Below, one piece after another: positions 33,196 to 40,913 of a stretch of 64,000 nt of DNA. Source of the DNA: Thermosporothrix hazakensis (GTDB lineage Bacteria; Chloroflexota; Ktedonobacteria; Ktedonobacterales; Ktedonobacteraceae); contig NZ_QKUF01000006.1 of NCBI RefSeq assembly GCF_003253565.1, forward strand, positions 62,001 to 126,000, in the 5' to 3' direction. The position numbers were made by a program, and so were the translations under genes. Within the stretch, counting starts at the first letter, position 1; each line of letters starts with the position of its first letter. The notes beneath the pieces were generated by a model that was given only the letters and a program-made list of their open reading frames with translations, was not told where the DNA came from and did no database searches.

Positions 33196-34056
33196 GTGCT
33201 GGATCAACCTGACAACGCCCATTCTTTCTACTTTATTGACGTCGAGAATGCCGCGGAGATTGCTCGATTGATGAAGCAAGCCCGGTTGCTCAGTACCGCG
33301 TTTGATACGCTTCCCGAGGCGCTTCAGGCGGTGGAGAACTGGCATATCCTCGATCTTGCATGTGGTCCGGGGGAGTGGGTTTGTCGTATAGCACAGGGGC
33401 ATCCTTCCTGCCAGGTAACAGGGATTGATATCAGTCAATTGATGATCGACTACGCGACGCATATAGCGGAAACGATGCAACTGCACAATACTCATTTTCG
33501 AGTAATGGACGTGCGGCAGCAACTCGAATTTTGTGATTCTTCATTTGATGCTATCCATGCCAGCCTTCTTCTCAGTTTTCTGGTAACGAAGGACTGGCCC
33601 TGGTTATTAGGGGAGTGCATGCGTCTGCTACGACCAGGTGGTTACATGATAAATATAGAGCCCGAAAGTATGGGTTCAACAAATAGTGATTCTCTTGCCC
33701 GATACAGTTGTAGGCTGACCGAGGCAATGCGCAAAGCCGGATGCTGCTTTACGAGTTATGGCGAACACTATGGTATTTCTGCTGTGCTCCCGCGCCTGTT
33801 CCAGCAAGCGGGCTTTGAGCAGATCAGGCAAGAGGTCTTTGTGCTGAACTATTCCGCTGGCATGCCCGCTTACAAGCCTTTCTACGAAAACATGAAAACG
33901 TTCCTGAAACTACTGCAACCTTTTATTGTGCAAAATGTCCTCTGTTCCCGTGATGAAATTGAAACGCTCTATGCCCGTGCTATCGGTGACATGGAGGCGC
34001 CAGATTTCTGTGGTGCTGCCTACTTCCAGCGGCTCTGGGGGCAGAAGCCCACGTGA
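33196..34056 (+). CDS. Class I SAM-dependent methyltransferase
   Basis: 286 residues from GTG 33196 with GAGGAGAGG upstream. The SAM loop is ILDLACGPGEWVCRIAQGHPSCQVTGIDIS (motif I with the acidic end of beta2), FRVMDVRQQLEFCDSSFDAIHAS (motifs II/III) and LLRPGGYMINIEPES (motif IV). The C-terminal third is unlike ubiquinone enzymes and may bind the substrate. The downstream LLM gene starts right after it, so they may act in one pathway. The substrate is unknown. Confidence 0.92.
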   Translation: MLDQPDNAHSFYFIDVENAAEIARLMKQARLLSTAFDTLPEALQAVENWHILDLACGPGEWVCRIAQGHPSCQVTGIDISQLMIDYATHIAETMQLHNTHFRVMDVRQQLEFCDSSFDAIHASLLLSFLVTKDWPWLLGECMRLLRPGGYMINIEPESMGSTNSDSLARYSCRLTEAMRKAGCCFTSYGEHYGISAVLPRLFQQAGFEQIRQEVFVLNYSAGMPAYKPFYENMKTFLKLLQPFIVQNVLCSRDEIETLYARAIGDMEAPDFCGAAYFQRLWGQKPT

Positions 34057-34118
34057 TTTCTCGCTTTGTGAGCAAGATCTTCGAGCGATTATTTCAGAAG
34101 AAAGGAAACTATGCAGGG

Positions 34119-35063
34119 ATGACTACATTTCCGATTGGTCTCGTCCTCTTTCCCCCGCCTGCACAACGTGTCCTGAGTACGATCAAGCTAGCCGAGCAAG
34201 CAGGTATTCCGATGGCCTGGGTGCCGTCCTGGCCGGTTGGTCCTGATGGACTTGCGATTGTGACAGCGGCGGCAGCGCAAACCAGCAGAATCGGCCTGGG
34301 AACCTCGATCACGATTACGTACCCGCGTCACCCGTTGACGCTCGCGAATGAGGCGCTGGTGCTGGCGGAGATTGCCCCGCAACGGATCCGCCTGGGACTG
34401 GGCGCGAGCCATCGTCCGGAAATCGAGGGGACGTACGGACTGGATTTCGCGAAACCACTTGGACACCTGCGCGAGTACATCACGGTGCTGCGCGGGCTGC
34501 TCTGGGAGGGCGCTATTGATTTTGAAGGAGACTATTACCGCGTACATGCTCGCTACCCGCAGGGAACGCCGCTCCCTCGTTTCCCGATCTGGCTGGCGGC
34601 GTTGCGCAAGAACATGCTGCGGCTGGCGGGCGAGCTCTCGGATGGGGCAATGTTAATCTGGTCGCCTCCTTCCTATATCCGGTCGGTGGCGTTGCCCATG
34701 CTGGAAGAAGGAGCCCGGCAAGCGGGACGAGCGCGTCCACCGCTCATGGTAAGCGCTCCCTTGCTGCTGACAAAAGATTTCGGTGTCGTGCGCAGGCTGG
34801 CTCAGGAGTCCTTCGCCGTCTATTCGCGCTTCCCGACCTATCGGAAGCTTTTTGAGGAGGCGGGTTATCCCCTCCCGTCTGATGGCAAGCTGCCCGAGGA
34901 GCTGATTGACTCGGTGTTTGTGTATGGTGATGAAGACGAGATCAGGCGGCGTATGTATGCAAAGCGCGAGGCCGGGGCTGACGAGATTATGGCAACCGTC
35001 AGGCCGATACACGATGCAGAAAAAGAAACACGGGCTCTGTTAGAAGTGCTCGCCAGCCTCTAG
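34119..35063 (+). CDS. LLM class (F420-dependent) oxidoreductase
   Basis: About 314 residues. MTTFPIGLVLFPPPAQRVLSTIKLAEQAGI is a normal N-terminus, followed by RIGLGTSITITYPRHPLTLANEALVLAEIAPQRIRLGLGASH and a GTPLPRFPIWLAALRKNMLRLAGELSDGAMLIW segment; DEDEIRRRMYAKREAGADEIMATV ends it. These fit the F420-dependent LLM family. The longer start GTG 34053 overlaps the methyltransferase stop (GTGA), so coupling is possible; the family length favours ATG 34119 or that overlap. A strong terminator follows. Confidence 0.9.
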   Translation: MTTFPIGLVLFPPPAQRVLSTIKLAEQAGIPMAWVPSWPVGPDGLAIVTAAAAQTSRIGLGTSITITYPRHPLTLANEALVLAEIAPQRIRLGLGASHRPEIEGTYGLDFAKPLGHLREYITVLRGLLWEGAIDFEGDYYRVHARYPQGTPLPRFPIWLAALRKNMLRLAGELSDGAMLIWSPPSYIRSVALPMLEEGARQAGRARPPLMVSAPLLLTKDFGVVRRLAQESFAVYSRFPTYRKLFEEAGYPLPSDGKLPEELIDSVFVYGDEDEIRRRMYAKREAGADEIMATVRPIHDAEKETRALLEVLASL

Positions 35064-35082
35064 CGCGCACTCCGCTTATGAG

Positions 35083-35128
35083 AAAGCGTTCCCTGTCCGG
35101 TGGCTTCAAATCCGGCGGGAGCGCTTTT
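35083..35128 (+). terminator. Rho-independent terminator after the LLM gene
   Basis: AAAGCG-TCCC pairs with GGGA-CGCTTTT around a 23-base loop that itself has a CCGG/CCGG pair; four Ts end it. The loop contains GGCTTCAAATCC, which mimics a tRNA T-arm but has no tRNA around it. Confidence 0.65.
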
Positions 35129-35311
35129 GTGTTCTGCGGAAAAGATGATACAATGTGTCTGAGGATAGGATACTCTTTTCTCCCGGAGCCTCTGGAGCCG
35201 CTTTTCCTCCTGTTTGTCTGGTCTGAAGTCGAACGGTTTCTTCGGCTTTTTGTGCAGCAAGCCCGTTACTGTCCGCTTCTGTGAAACGTTTCTGTATTGG
35301 ACTAGATATAC

Positions 35312-35327
35312 AGTGGTCTATACCAAT
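35312..35327. promoter_or_regulatory. dre-like GntR (NagR/DasR) operator before nagB
   Basis: AGTGGTCTATACCAAT closely matches the known NagR/DasR site (A-C/G-TGGTCTAGACCA-C/G-T), differing at the central G. It lies 72 bases before the chosen nagB start, with a TTGGAC (35298-35303) and TATACC (35320-35325) pair overlapping it. Such sites control amino-sugar genes in response to GlcNAc-6-P or GlcN-6-P. No gntR gene is in the window. Confidence 0.6.
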
Positions 35328-35398
35328 AGGCCGGATCAGGAACCGGTGGCAAAGGTGAGAGCTCTCATCGACTGAAAATGGAGAGGATATACGTAATT

Positions 35399-36154
35399 AT
35401 GACACATATACCTTTTGTTGTTGCAGAAAATGCTCAGGAGATTGCGCAGACAGTTGCGGCAGAAATTGCAGCCCTGATTCGCGAGCGGAACGCTGAGGGC
35501 CGTTCGACCGTGCTTGGATTGGCAACCGGGAATACGCCGATCCTGCTCTATCGCGAGCTGGTGCGCTTGCATCGAGAAGAGGGCCTTGATTTTTCACGTG
35601 TGATTACGTTCAATCTGGATGAATATTATCCGATGCAGCCTGATTCTTCGCAAAGTTATCACTATTTTATGCACCATCATCTTTTTGATCATGTCAACGT
35701 TCCTGCCTCTCAAATCCATATTCCCGATGGCTTTTTGTCGAGAGATGCAATTGCTGATTTTTGTGCTGCATACGAGCAGAAGATTCAGCAGGCGGGCGGT
35801 CTGGATTTCCAGCTCCTGGGTATCGGTGAGAACGGGCATATCGGTTTTAACGAGCCGGGATCTGCACGAGACAGCCGCACACGCCTGGTGAGGCTGGATG
35901 CCACTACGCGGCGCAACGCTGCGGGTGATTTTGGTGGTGAAGATTTAGTGCCCCGCGAGGCGATTTCGATGGGTGTTGCCACGATCCTTGAGGCCCGTCG
36001 AATTGTGTTGATCGCCACCGGGAGCAAGAAAGCGACGATTATGCAGAAGGTGTTGCATTCAGCGGCAAGCTCCGATATTCCCGCAACCTTTCTTCAACTG
36101 CATGAGAACGCGACTATCTATGTAGATACCGCGGCACATGCATCATTGGTATAA
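35399..36154 (+). CDS. nagB: Glucosamine-6-phosphate deaminase
   Basis: 251 residues from ATG 35399 (ATG 35378 also possible; GGAGAGG lies between the two). It converts glucosamine-6-P to fructose-6-P and ammonia, ending N-acetylglucosamine use. Motifs: LGLATGNTPILLYREL, FNLDEYYPM, LLGIGENGHIGFNEPG and REAISMGVATILEARRIVLIATGSKKA, all standard for NagB. Length is slightly below E. coli NagB, with the allosteric C-terminus reduced, as in Gram-positive enzymes. No nagA lies adjacent. A dre-like operator upstream and a terminator downstream make it a single-gene regulon member. Confidence 0.95.
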   Translation: MTHIPFVVAENAQEIAQTVAAEIAALIRERNAEGRSTVLGLATGNTPILLYRELVRLHREEGLDFSRVITFNLDEYYPMQPDSSQSYHYFMHHHLFDHVNVPASQIHIPDGFLSRDAIADFCAAYEQKIQQAGGLDFQLLGIGENGHIGFNEPGSARDSRTRLVRLDATTRRNAAGDFGGEDLVPREAISMGVATILEARRIVLIATGSKKATIMQKVLHSAASSDIPATFLQLHENATIYVDTAAHASLV

Positions 36155-36165
36155 TGGGTGTGCCG

Positions 36166-36214
36166 AAAAAGGGGCCGTTTCGCTCGACTCTGAATCGGGC
36201 ACGGTCCCTTTTCT
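36166..36214 (+). terminator. Rho-independent terminator after nagB
   Basis: AAAAAGGGGCCGT pairs with ACGG-CCCTTTT across a 22-base loop and is followed by TCTCTTGC. It lies 12 bases past the nagB stop. Confidence 0.65.
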
Positions 36215-36468
36215 CTTGCTCTTTTTCAGATATACTCTGCCCCATCGATTGCTGAAAATCCCTGCTATGTTTGCTTCAGAGCGCAAAGGCATGGTATGCT
36301 CTAAAAAGAGAGGGCCTGATGATGAGGCGGACTCCATTTTGATGGTGAAACATGCTTCTTTCGGTGTTAGAGAGAATTACGTATGCTGTGGGACAGAAGA
36401 AGATATGTGTCCCTATTCTCAGGGAGGAGACTGTATAGTGCTCCATATTTTTGTGAAAGGAAGAAGCA
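36215..36468. other. Intergenic region before the O-methyltransferase
   Basis: About 250 bases with no ribosome-site-backed gene. An open frame crosses it from 36138 but starts inside nagB and lacks a ribosome site. The promoter of the next gene is probably near 36330-36400; no clear box pair is seen. Confidence 0.3.
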
Positions 36469-37140
36469 ATGTATCCATCTGAGTCTGAAGCGCGTGCTCG
36501 AATCAATCATGAACTGGCGATTCGCTTTGCCCCAGAAGATGAGGCGCTACGGGCGTCTGTTGCCAGCACGGAGGCGGCTGGACTGCCTGGAAATCAGGTT
36601 TCACCTCTTCAGGGAAAACTTTTGCATGTACTGGCGCTGACCTGTGGCGCTCGCAAGATCCTGGAAATTGGCTCGCTGGCGGGCTATTCAGGCGTCTGGC
36701 TGGCGCGTGCATTGCCGGAAGACGGCAAACTGATCACGCTGGAAGTCAATCCCGAGTATGCGGCGCTTGCCCGTAAGTCGTTCCACGCGGCGGGGCTTGA
36801 TAAGCGAACTGAAGTGCGAGTTGGTCCCGCGCTCGACCTGCTCCCTGCGCTTACCGATGAGGCGCCTTTTGACCTTATTTTTATTGATGCCGATAAGGTA
36901 AATAATAGCCATTATCTGGAATGGGCACTTCGTCTGAGCCGCCCGGGCTCGCTGATTATTGCTGATAACATCGTGCGCAGCGGTCGACCGTTTCAGACTC
37001 CACCACCCGATGAGAGCGCTGCTGGAGCTGCTGCATACATTCACAAAATTCTTGAACATCCGCGCCTCGTCAGTGTAGCACTTCCCTGGGATGACGCAGT
37101 GAACGGCCTGGATGGTTTCTCGATCTCTGTAGTACGATAA
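36469..37140 (+). CDS. Class I O-methyltransferase (catechol/caffeoyl-CoA type)
   Basis: 223 residues, the usual length for this family. Key segments: KILEIGSLAGYSGVWLARALPEDGKLITLEVNPEYAALAR (SAM site), DLIFIDADKVNNSHYLEWALRL with the metal-binding Asp, and SLIIADNIVRSGRPF with D-N. GLDGFSISVV is the typical end. It transfers a methyl group to a catechol or flavonoid hydroxyl using a divalent metal. AAAGGAAG precedes the ATG. The substrate is unknown. Confidence 0.93.
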   Translation: MYPSESEARARINHELAIRFAPEDEALRASVASTEAAGLPGNQVSPLQGKLLHVLALTCGARKILEIGSLAGYSGVWLARALPEDGKLITLEVNPEYAALARKSFHAAGLDKRTEVRVGPALDLLPALTDEAPFDLIFIDADKVNNSHYLEWALRLSRPGSLIIADNIVRSGRPFQTPPPDESAAGAAAYIHKILEHPRLVSVALPWDDAVNGLDGFSISVVR

Positions 37141-37291
37141 AGTTTGAGGAGTATGACGTGAAACAGGCTTGTTTGTTTGCTCGAACGGAATTTTTATGCA
37201 AAAGCAGACGTACTGTTTTAATCCTCCCTACAAGCTGTTTTACGCTCTCTTCCGCTTACATGGTTTTTAGACTGTATAATGCGCTCTGAAT

Positions 37292-37337
37292 GGAGAAAAG
37301 CCGTTCCTGCATGTTATGGGGCGGCTTTCCTTTTTTT
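37292..37337 (+). terminator. Strong rho-independent terminator
   Basis: GGAGAAAAGCCG pairs with CGGCTTTCC across about 17 bases, followed by seven Ts. It is 150 bases after the O-methyltransferase stop. A TATAAT (37275-37280) stands 12 bases upstream, so a very short independent transcript is possible, but no matching -35 is clear. Confidence 0.7.
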
Positions 37338-37444
37338 GAAGGGATTGAGAGCATCTTTTCCTGCGAAATGCAGCAGCTACTCGTCATTGAGTGCTGCTGC
37401 TTGAAAACACCAGGAGGAACATTCGCGAGAGTCGAGTTTGTCTG

Positions 37445-38974
37445 CTACTCGCCCTTGTCCGGCTCGGGAAGCTCTACCAGATCGAGATTGATTTCTGGAT
37501 AGAGAGGGAAGCGGGTCAGAAGCGCCTGTACGCGCTGGCGTGCCTGCTGCACAATGCGTGGATCAAGCGTATACTTCGCCCGGCTTGGCTTGCCACTGGC
37601 GGCGGTTGTTGGTGTGATATTTGAGAGCACCAGCTTGAAGATGCGGGCAATCTCCGTCATCTCGTTGGGGCCCATGCCAAGCGTCGTGACAGCAGGCGTG
37701 CCGACGCGCAGGCCGCTGGTATACCACGGACCATTAGGATCGAAGGGAAGCGAGTTGCGGTTAAGCGTGATGCCACATTCGCGTAATGCTGTTTCTGCCT
37801 GCCTGCCGGTCAGCCCGAAGGTTCGCGCTACATCAAGCAGGAGCAAATGGTTATCGGTGCCGCCTGTGAGCACGGTGCAGCCCTCAATGTGGAACGCTTC
37901 AGCAAGCGCCTGAGCATTGTCAACAATCTTCTGTGCATAGGTCTGGAATTCGGGCTGTGAAGCCTCGCGAAATGCGATCGCCTTTGCCGCCATGACATGT
38001 GGAAGCGGACCACCAAGCACAGAGGGACACCCCTTGTTGACCCACTCCGCGAACTCTTTGGTACAAAGCACCATACCCCCACGTGGCCCGCGAAGCGTCT
38101 TGTGCGTTGTTGTGGTTACGACATGGGCATGTGGAATCGGGTTATAGTCTCCTGTAAAGACTTTTCCGGCAACAAGGCCGGCAAAGTGTGCCATATCAAC
38201 CATCAGAACTGCACCGACTTCATCAGCAAGTTCGCGCATCTTTGCAAAGTTGAGCTTGCGCGGGTAGGCGCTGTAGCCAGCGAGCAAAATCAACGGGCGA
38301 ACAGCGTGCAGTTGCTTTCGCAGTTGATCCAGATCGATCAGCCCGGTCTCGCGATTGACACTATAGGTGTAGCTCTCGAAGAGGTGGCTGGAAATATTAT
38401 GGCGATAGCCGTGGGTCAGGTGGCCGCCGGAATAGTAATCGAGTGAGAGCAAGCGCTGATTGTGAACTGCGTGCCGCACTTTTGCCCAATCCTCGGCTGA
38501 AAGCTTCGCGGGGTCTTCCTGTCCCAGTTCGCTGAGCAGCGGCTTCTGAATTTTCGCCGACAGGATCGCGAAGAAGGCGACCAGGTTCGCATCTGCACCG
38601 GAATGCGGCTGAACGTAGGCGTGTTCGGCCCCGAAGAGCTCGCAGGCGAGTCGAACAGCTTCACTCTCGATCGTGTCTACATTGTCGCACCCGCCATAGA
38701 AGCGGTGCTGCGTGAAGCCCTCGGCATACTTGTCGGTCAGGAGGTTGCCGGTGGCAAGTTGGGTTGCGAGCGAGCTGTAATTCTCGCTGGCAATGAGTTT
38801 CAGGTTGTTACGCTGGTCATGCAGCTCTTGCACGATAGCTCGGGCAATACCGGGAGAGACCGCGCTGATCTGATCCAGCGAAGCATAGAATGCGGCTGCA
38901 CCGGGATGTGGAGCGGCTCCATTCAAGCTGTGCAGGTAGCGGAGCAGAGAAGATGAGGCCGTGGTGATAGTCAT
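37445..38974 (-). CDS. glyA: Serine hydroxymethyltransferase, long form
   Basis: 509 residues from ATG 38974, which has AGGAAAGGG upstream; the 42-codon extension to 39100 lies within the riboswitch leader and is not coding. It interconverts serine and glycine with tetrahydrofolate, giving one-carbon units. Motifs: NLKLIASENYSS, TDKYAEG, YVQPHSGADANLVAFFAIL, and PLP-Lys in TTTTHKTLRGPRGG. It is about 90 residues longer than E. coli GlyA, with an insert after YVQPHSGADAN (KPLLSELGQEDPAKLSAEDWA and on) and a longer tail. The ZTP riboswitch upstream ties it to folate/purine status. Confidence 0.96.
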   Translation of the reverse strand: MTITTASSSLLRYLHSLNGAAPHPGAAAFYASLDQISAVSPGIARAIVQELHDQRNNLKLIASENYSSLATQLATGNLLTDKYAEGFTQHRFYGGCDNVDTIESEAVRLACELFGAEHAYVQPHSGADANLVAFFAILSAKIQKPLLSELGQEDPAKLSAEDWAKVRHAVHNQRLLSLDYYSGGHLTHGYRHNISSHLFESYTYSVNRETGLIDLDQLRKQLHAVRPLILLAGYSAYPRKLNFAKMRELADEVGAVLMVDMAHFAGLVAGKVFTGDYNPIPHAHVVTTTTHKTLRGPRGGMVLCTKEFAEWVNKGCPSVLGGPLPHVMAAKAIAFREASQPEFQTYAQKIVDNAQALAEAFHIEGCTVLTGGTDNHLLLLDVARTFGLTGRQAETALRECGITLNRNSLPFDPNGPWYTSGLRVGTPAVTTLGMGPNEMTEIARIFKLVLSNITPTTAASGKPSRAKYTLDPRIVQQARQRVQALLTRFPLYPEINLDLVELPEPDKGE

Positions 38975-39025
38975 AACGCGTTCGCCCTTTCCTATCAGGT
39001 TTTCAAGCAAAAGTCGATGTGACCA

Positions 39026-39112
39026 GCCCAGGCGAACGACTGAGGATTGTATATATGCTGTGGGCTCCCTCGTGGTTTTTTCCACTGACTCGCCAGTCAC
39101 CCGCAGCAGTTC
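39026..39112 (-). ncRNA. ZTP (pfl) riboswitch upstream of glyA
   Basis: On the minus strand, between promoter and start, the leader has the pfl core GGGTGACTGGCG, a short GTGG-AAAAAA-CCAC hairpin, CGAGGGAGCCCAC, a variable linker, and the signature CGCCTGGGC (plus-strand complement at 39026-39034). This order matches the ZTP/ZMP-sensing riboswitch, which turns on folate one-carbon and purine genes when 10-formyl-THF is low. The spacing and glyA as target are classic. The expression platform between it and the ATG (TTTTGCTTGAAAACC region) is not resolved. Confidence 0.88.
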
Positions 39113-39119
39113 AGCCCTT

Positions 39120-39148
39120 ATTATACATGATATCTTGTCCGTTTACAA
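39120..39148 (-). promoter_or_regulatory. Promoter of the glyA leader
   Basis: Minus strand TTGTAA (39143-39148), 17-base spacer, consensus TATAAT (39120-39125). It puts the transcript start directly ahead of the riboswitch. Confidence 0.7.
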
Positions 39149-39172
39149 TCCCAAAAAATGAGTACAGGGAAG

Positions 39173-39204
39173 GCGGTGTTAGCGGGGCTGATCGTTAACA
39201 CCGC
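39173..39204 (-). terminator. Stem-loop after the aminotransferase gene
   Basis: GCGGTGTTA pairs with TAACACCGC across 14 bases; TTTT follows on the plus strand only. It lies 25 bases past the stop of the 39229 gene and probably ends its transcript despite lacking a minus-strand T-run. Confidence 0.5.
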
Positions 39205-39228
39205 TTTTGAATCGAGAGAGATCAAGAT

Positions 39229-40446
39229 TTAGAGCGTGTCTTTGAGCAGGCTCCCCAGGCGCTTGATGCCTTCATCGATCTGTTCCGGAGAAGAGCTTGA
39301 GAAGCTCAGGCGCATGGTATTCTGGCCGCCGCCACAGGGATGGAAAGCCGCACCCGGCACGAAGGCGATCTTGTATTCGAGTGCTCGACTCAGCAATTGA
39401 GCGGCGTCGATGTGCTCCGGCAGCGTGACCCACAGGAACATACCACCTTGTGGGCGTGTCCAGCGAACACCCTCAGGGAAGTAGCGCTCAAGCGCATCAA
39501 GCATGGCATTGCAGCGCTGTCTGTAGGTTTCACGAATCAGCGGAATGTGTGACTCAAGGAAGCCGTCGCGCATGAGTTCGTAGGCTACAAGCTGATTGAA
39601 GGTTGAGGTGTGCAGATCGGTTCCCTGCTTGGCAAGTACCAGCATGCGAATGACTTCGGCTGGCGCGACAACCCAGCCCAGACGCAGGCCCGGGGTCAGT
39701 ATCTTGGAAAAGGTGTTGAACTGGATGACATTTCCGGCATACGGGCGCTCTGGAGGCTGCTGGACGCGCTGCTGTTCGAGCGCAAGCAGAGAAGGCAGAT
39801 GTTCGCCCTCAAAACGCAGCTCGGAATAGGGGTCATCTTCGAGAATAGTGACATTGTAGCGGCCGGCAAGCTCAACAAGCTGCTGACGCCGTTCCAGTGT
39901 GTATGTCACGCCACTCGGATTCTGGAAATTTGGTAGGGCGTAGAGACACTTCGGGCCTTGCTGTAGAGCCGCTTCAAGCTCTTCGGTAACGATGCCCTGA
40001 TCATCGGAGCGAACGGCGATATAGCGCGGCTCGTAAGGATTGAAGGCCTGAAGCGCGCCCATGTAGGTTGGCTCTTCGACTAACAGCCTATCATTCGGAT
40101 CAACAAGAATCTTGGCAATCAGATCAAGTCCCTGTTGCGATCCAGAGACGATTAAGATGTTATCAACAGTCGCATGAATGCCTTTTTGGCGCATTCGCTC
40201 TATAATCAGTTCACGTAACGGGGTGTAGCCTTCGGTGGTGCCGTATTGGAGCGCCTGGGCGGGATTGTTCTTCAGAATACGCTGCGTGGCCTCGGCAACC
40301 TGCTGGACGGGGAAGATATCAGAGGCGGGGAGTCCTCCAGCAAGCGAAATAGTTCCGGGGATTTCGGTCACTTTGAGTAGCTCGCGAATGGCAGAACCTT
40401 GCATGCGTTCTGTGCGTCGGGCGAAGCGCTGGTCCCTTGTATGCAT
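39229..40446 (-). CDS. PLP-dependent aminotransferase (class I/II, LysN/2-aminoadipate type)
   Basis: 405 residues of fold-type I. Characteristic segments: GTISLAGGLPASDIFPVQQVAEATQRIL, LQYGTTEGYTPLRELI, ILIVSGSQQGLDLIAKILVDPNDRLLVEEPTY, YALPNFQNPSGVTYTLERRQQLVELA, LEDDPYSELRFEG, and PLP-Lys in QFNTFSKILTPGLRLGWV. These fit the 2-aminoadipate/branched-chain-like MocR catalytic family without an HTH. Donor and acceptor are not determinable. AGGAGG precedes the ATG at a long spacing. It is monocistronic. Confidence 0.93.
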   Translation of the reverse strand: MHTRDQRFARRTERMQGSAIRELLKVTEIPGTISLAGGLPASDIFPVQQVAEATQRILKNNPAQALQYGTTEGYTPLRELIIERMRQKGIHATVDNILIVSGSQQGLDLIAKILVDPNDRLLVEEPTYMGALQAFNPYEPRYIAVRSDDQGIVTEELEAALQQGPKCLYALPNFQNPSGVTYTLERRQQLVELAGRYNVTILEDDPYSELRFEGEHLPSLLALEQQRVQQPPERPYAGNVIQFNTFSKILTPGLRLGWVVAPAEVIRMLVLAKQGTDLHTSTFNQLVAYELMRDGFLESHIPLIRETYRQRCNAMLDALERYFPEGVRWTRPQGGMFLWVTLPEHIDAAQLLSRALEYKIAFVPGAAFHPCGGGQNTMRLSFSSSSPEQIDEGIKRLGSLLKDTL

Positions 40447-40913
40447 ATGGTTTGCAATCCTCCTGACTTAAACTCTTTCATGGTACTGTATCTGATGTAT
40501 ACAGATTTGTCGAGAGGCAATGGACTATTTTGTAAGAGCCAATTCGCTTTTCTTTGCAGGCAAACGGGCGTGCCATTCAAGCGATTTGATGATGAATCTA
40601 CGGTTGAATTTCGTACACCGCTTAGAAAAAAAGATTGGAAAAGAACTTGCACTTGAATGGGGGTTCGGCCCGATATTCGATATTAGATGGAGAGAGCTGC
40701 ATAATGGGGCGAGGTGCATCCCGAGGCTATCACATTTTGGTTCAAACCAGCGCTAAAGCATGAGGAGGAGTAACAAGCTTCAGTGCATGGCTCATGTTTA
40801 TCTGGCTTTAACTCTACTATAACACGATTTTCTGCCCTTGACGCATGTCTATAGTATATGAGAGAATCGACTAGCATTCCGTGATTTTTTTGAGTGTAGA
40901 AAGGGTATGCGCG
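40447..40913. other. Divergent intergenic region
   Basis: About 470 bases between the leftward aminotransferase and the rightward kinase. Overlapping open frames here lack ribosome sites. A short imperfect repeat CGATATTCGATATT (40675-40686 region) and an A+T-rich stretch near 40820-40870 may carry promoters. I see no gene. Confidence 0.35.

Noticed and set aside
35101..35119. tRNA T-arm-like sequence GGCTTCAAATCC
   Set aside because: No acceptor, D or anticodon arm around it; it lies in the loop of a terminator.
36138..36482. 114-codon plus-strand frame after nagB
   Set aside because: Begins inside nagB, crosses its terminator, and lacks a ribosome site.
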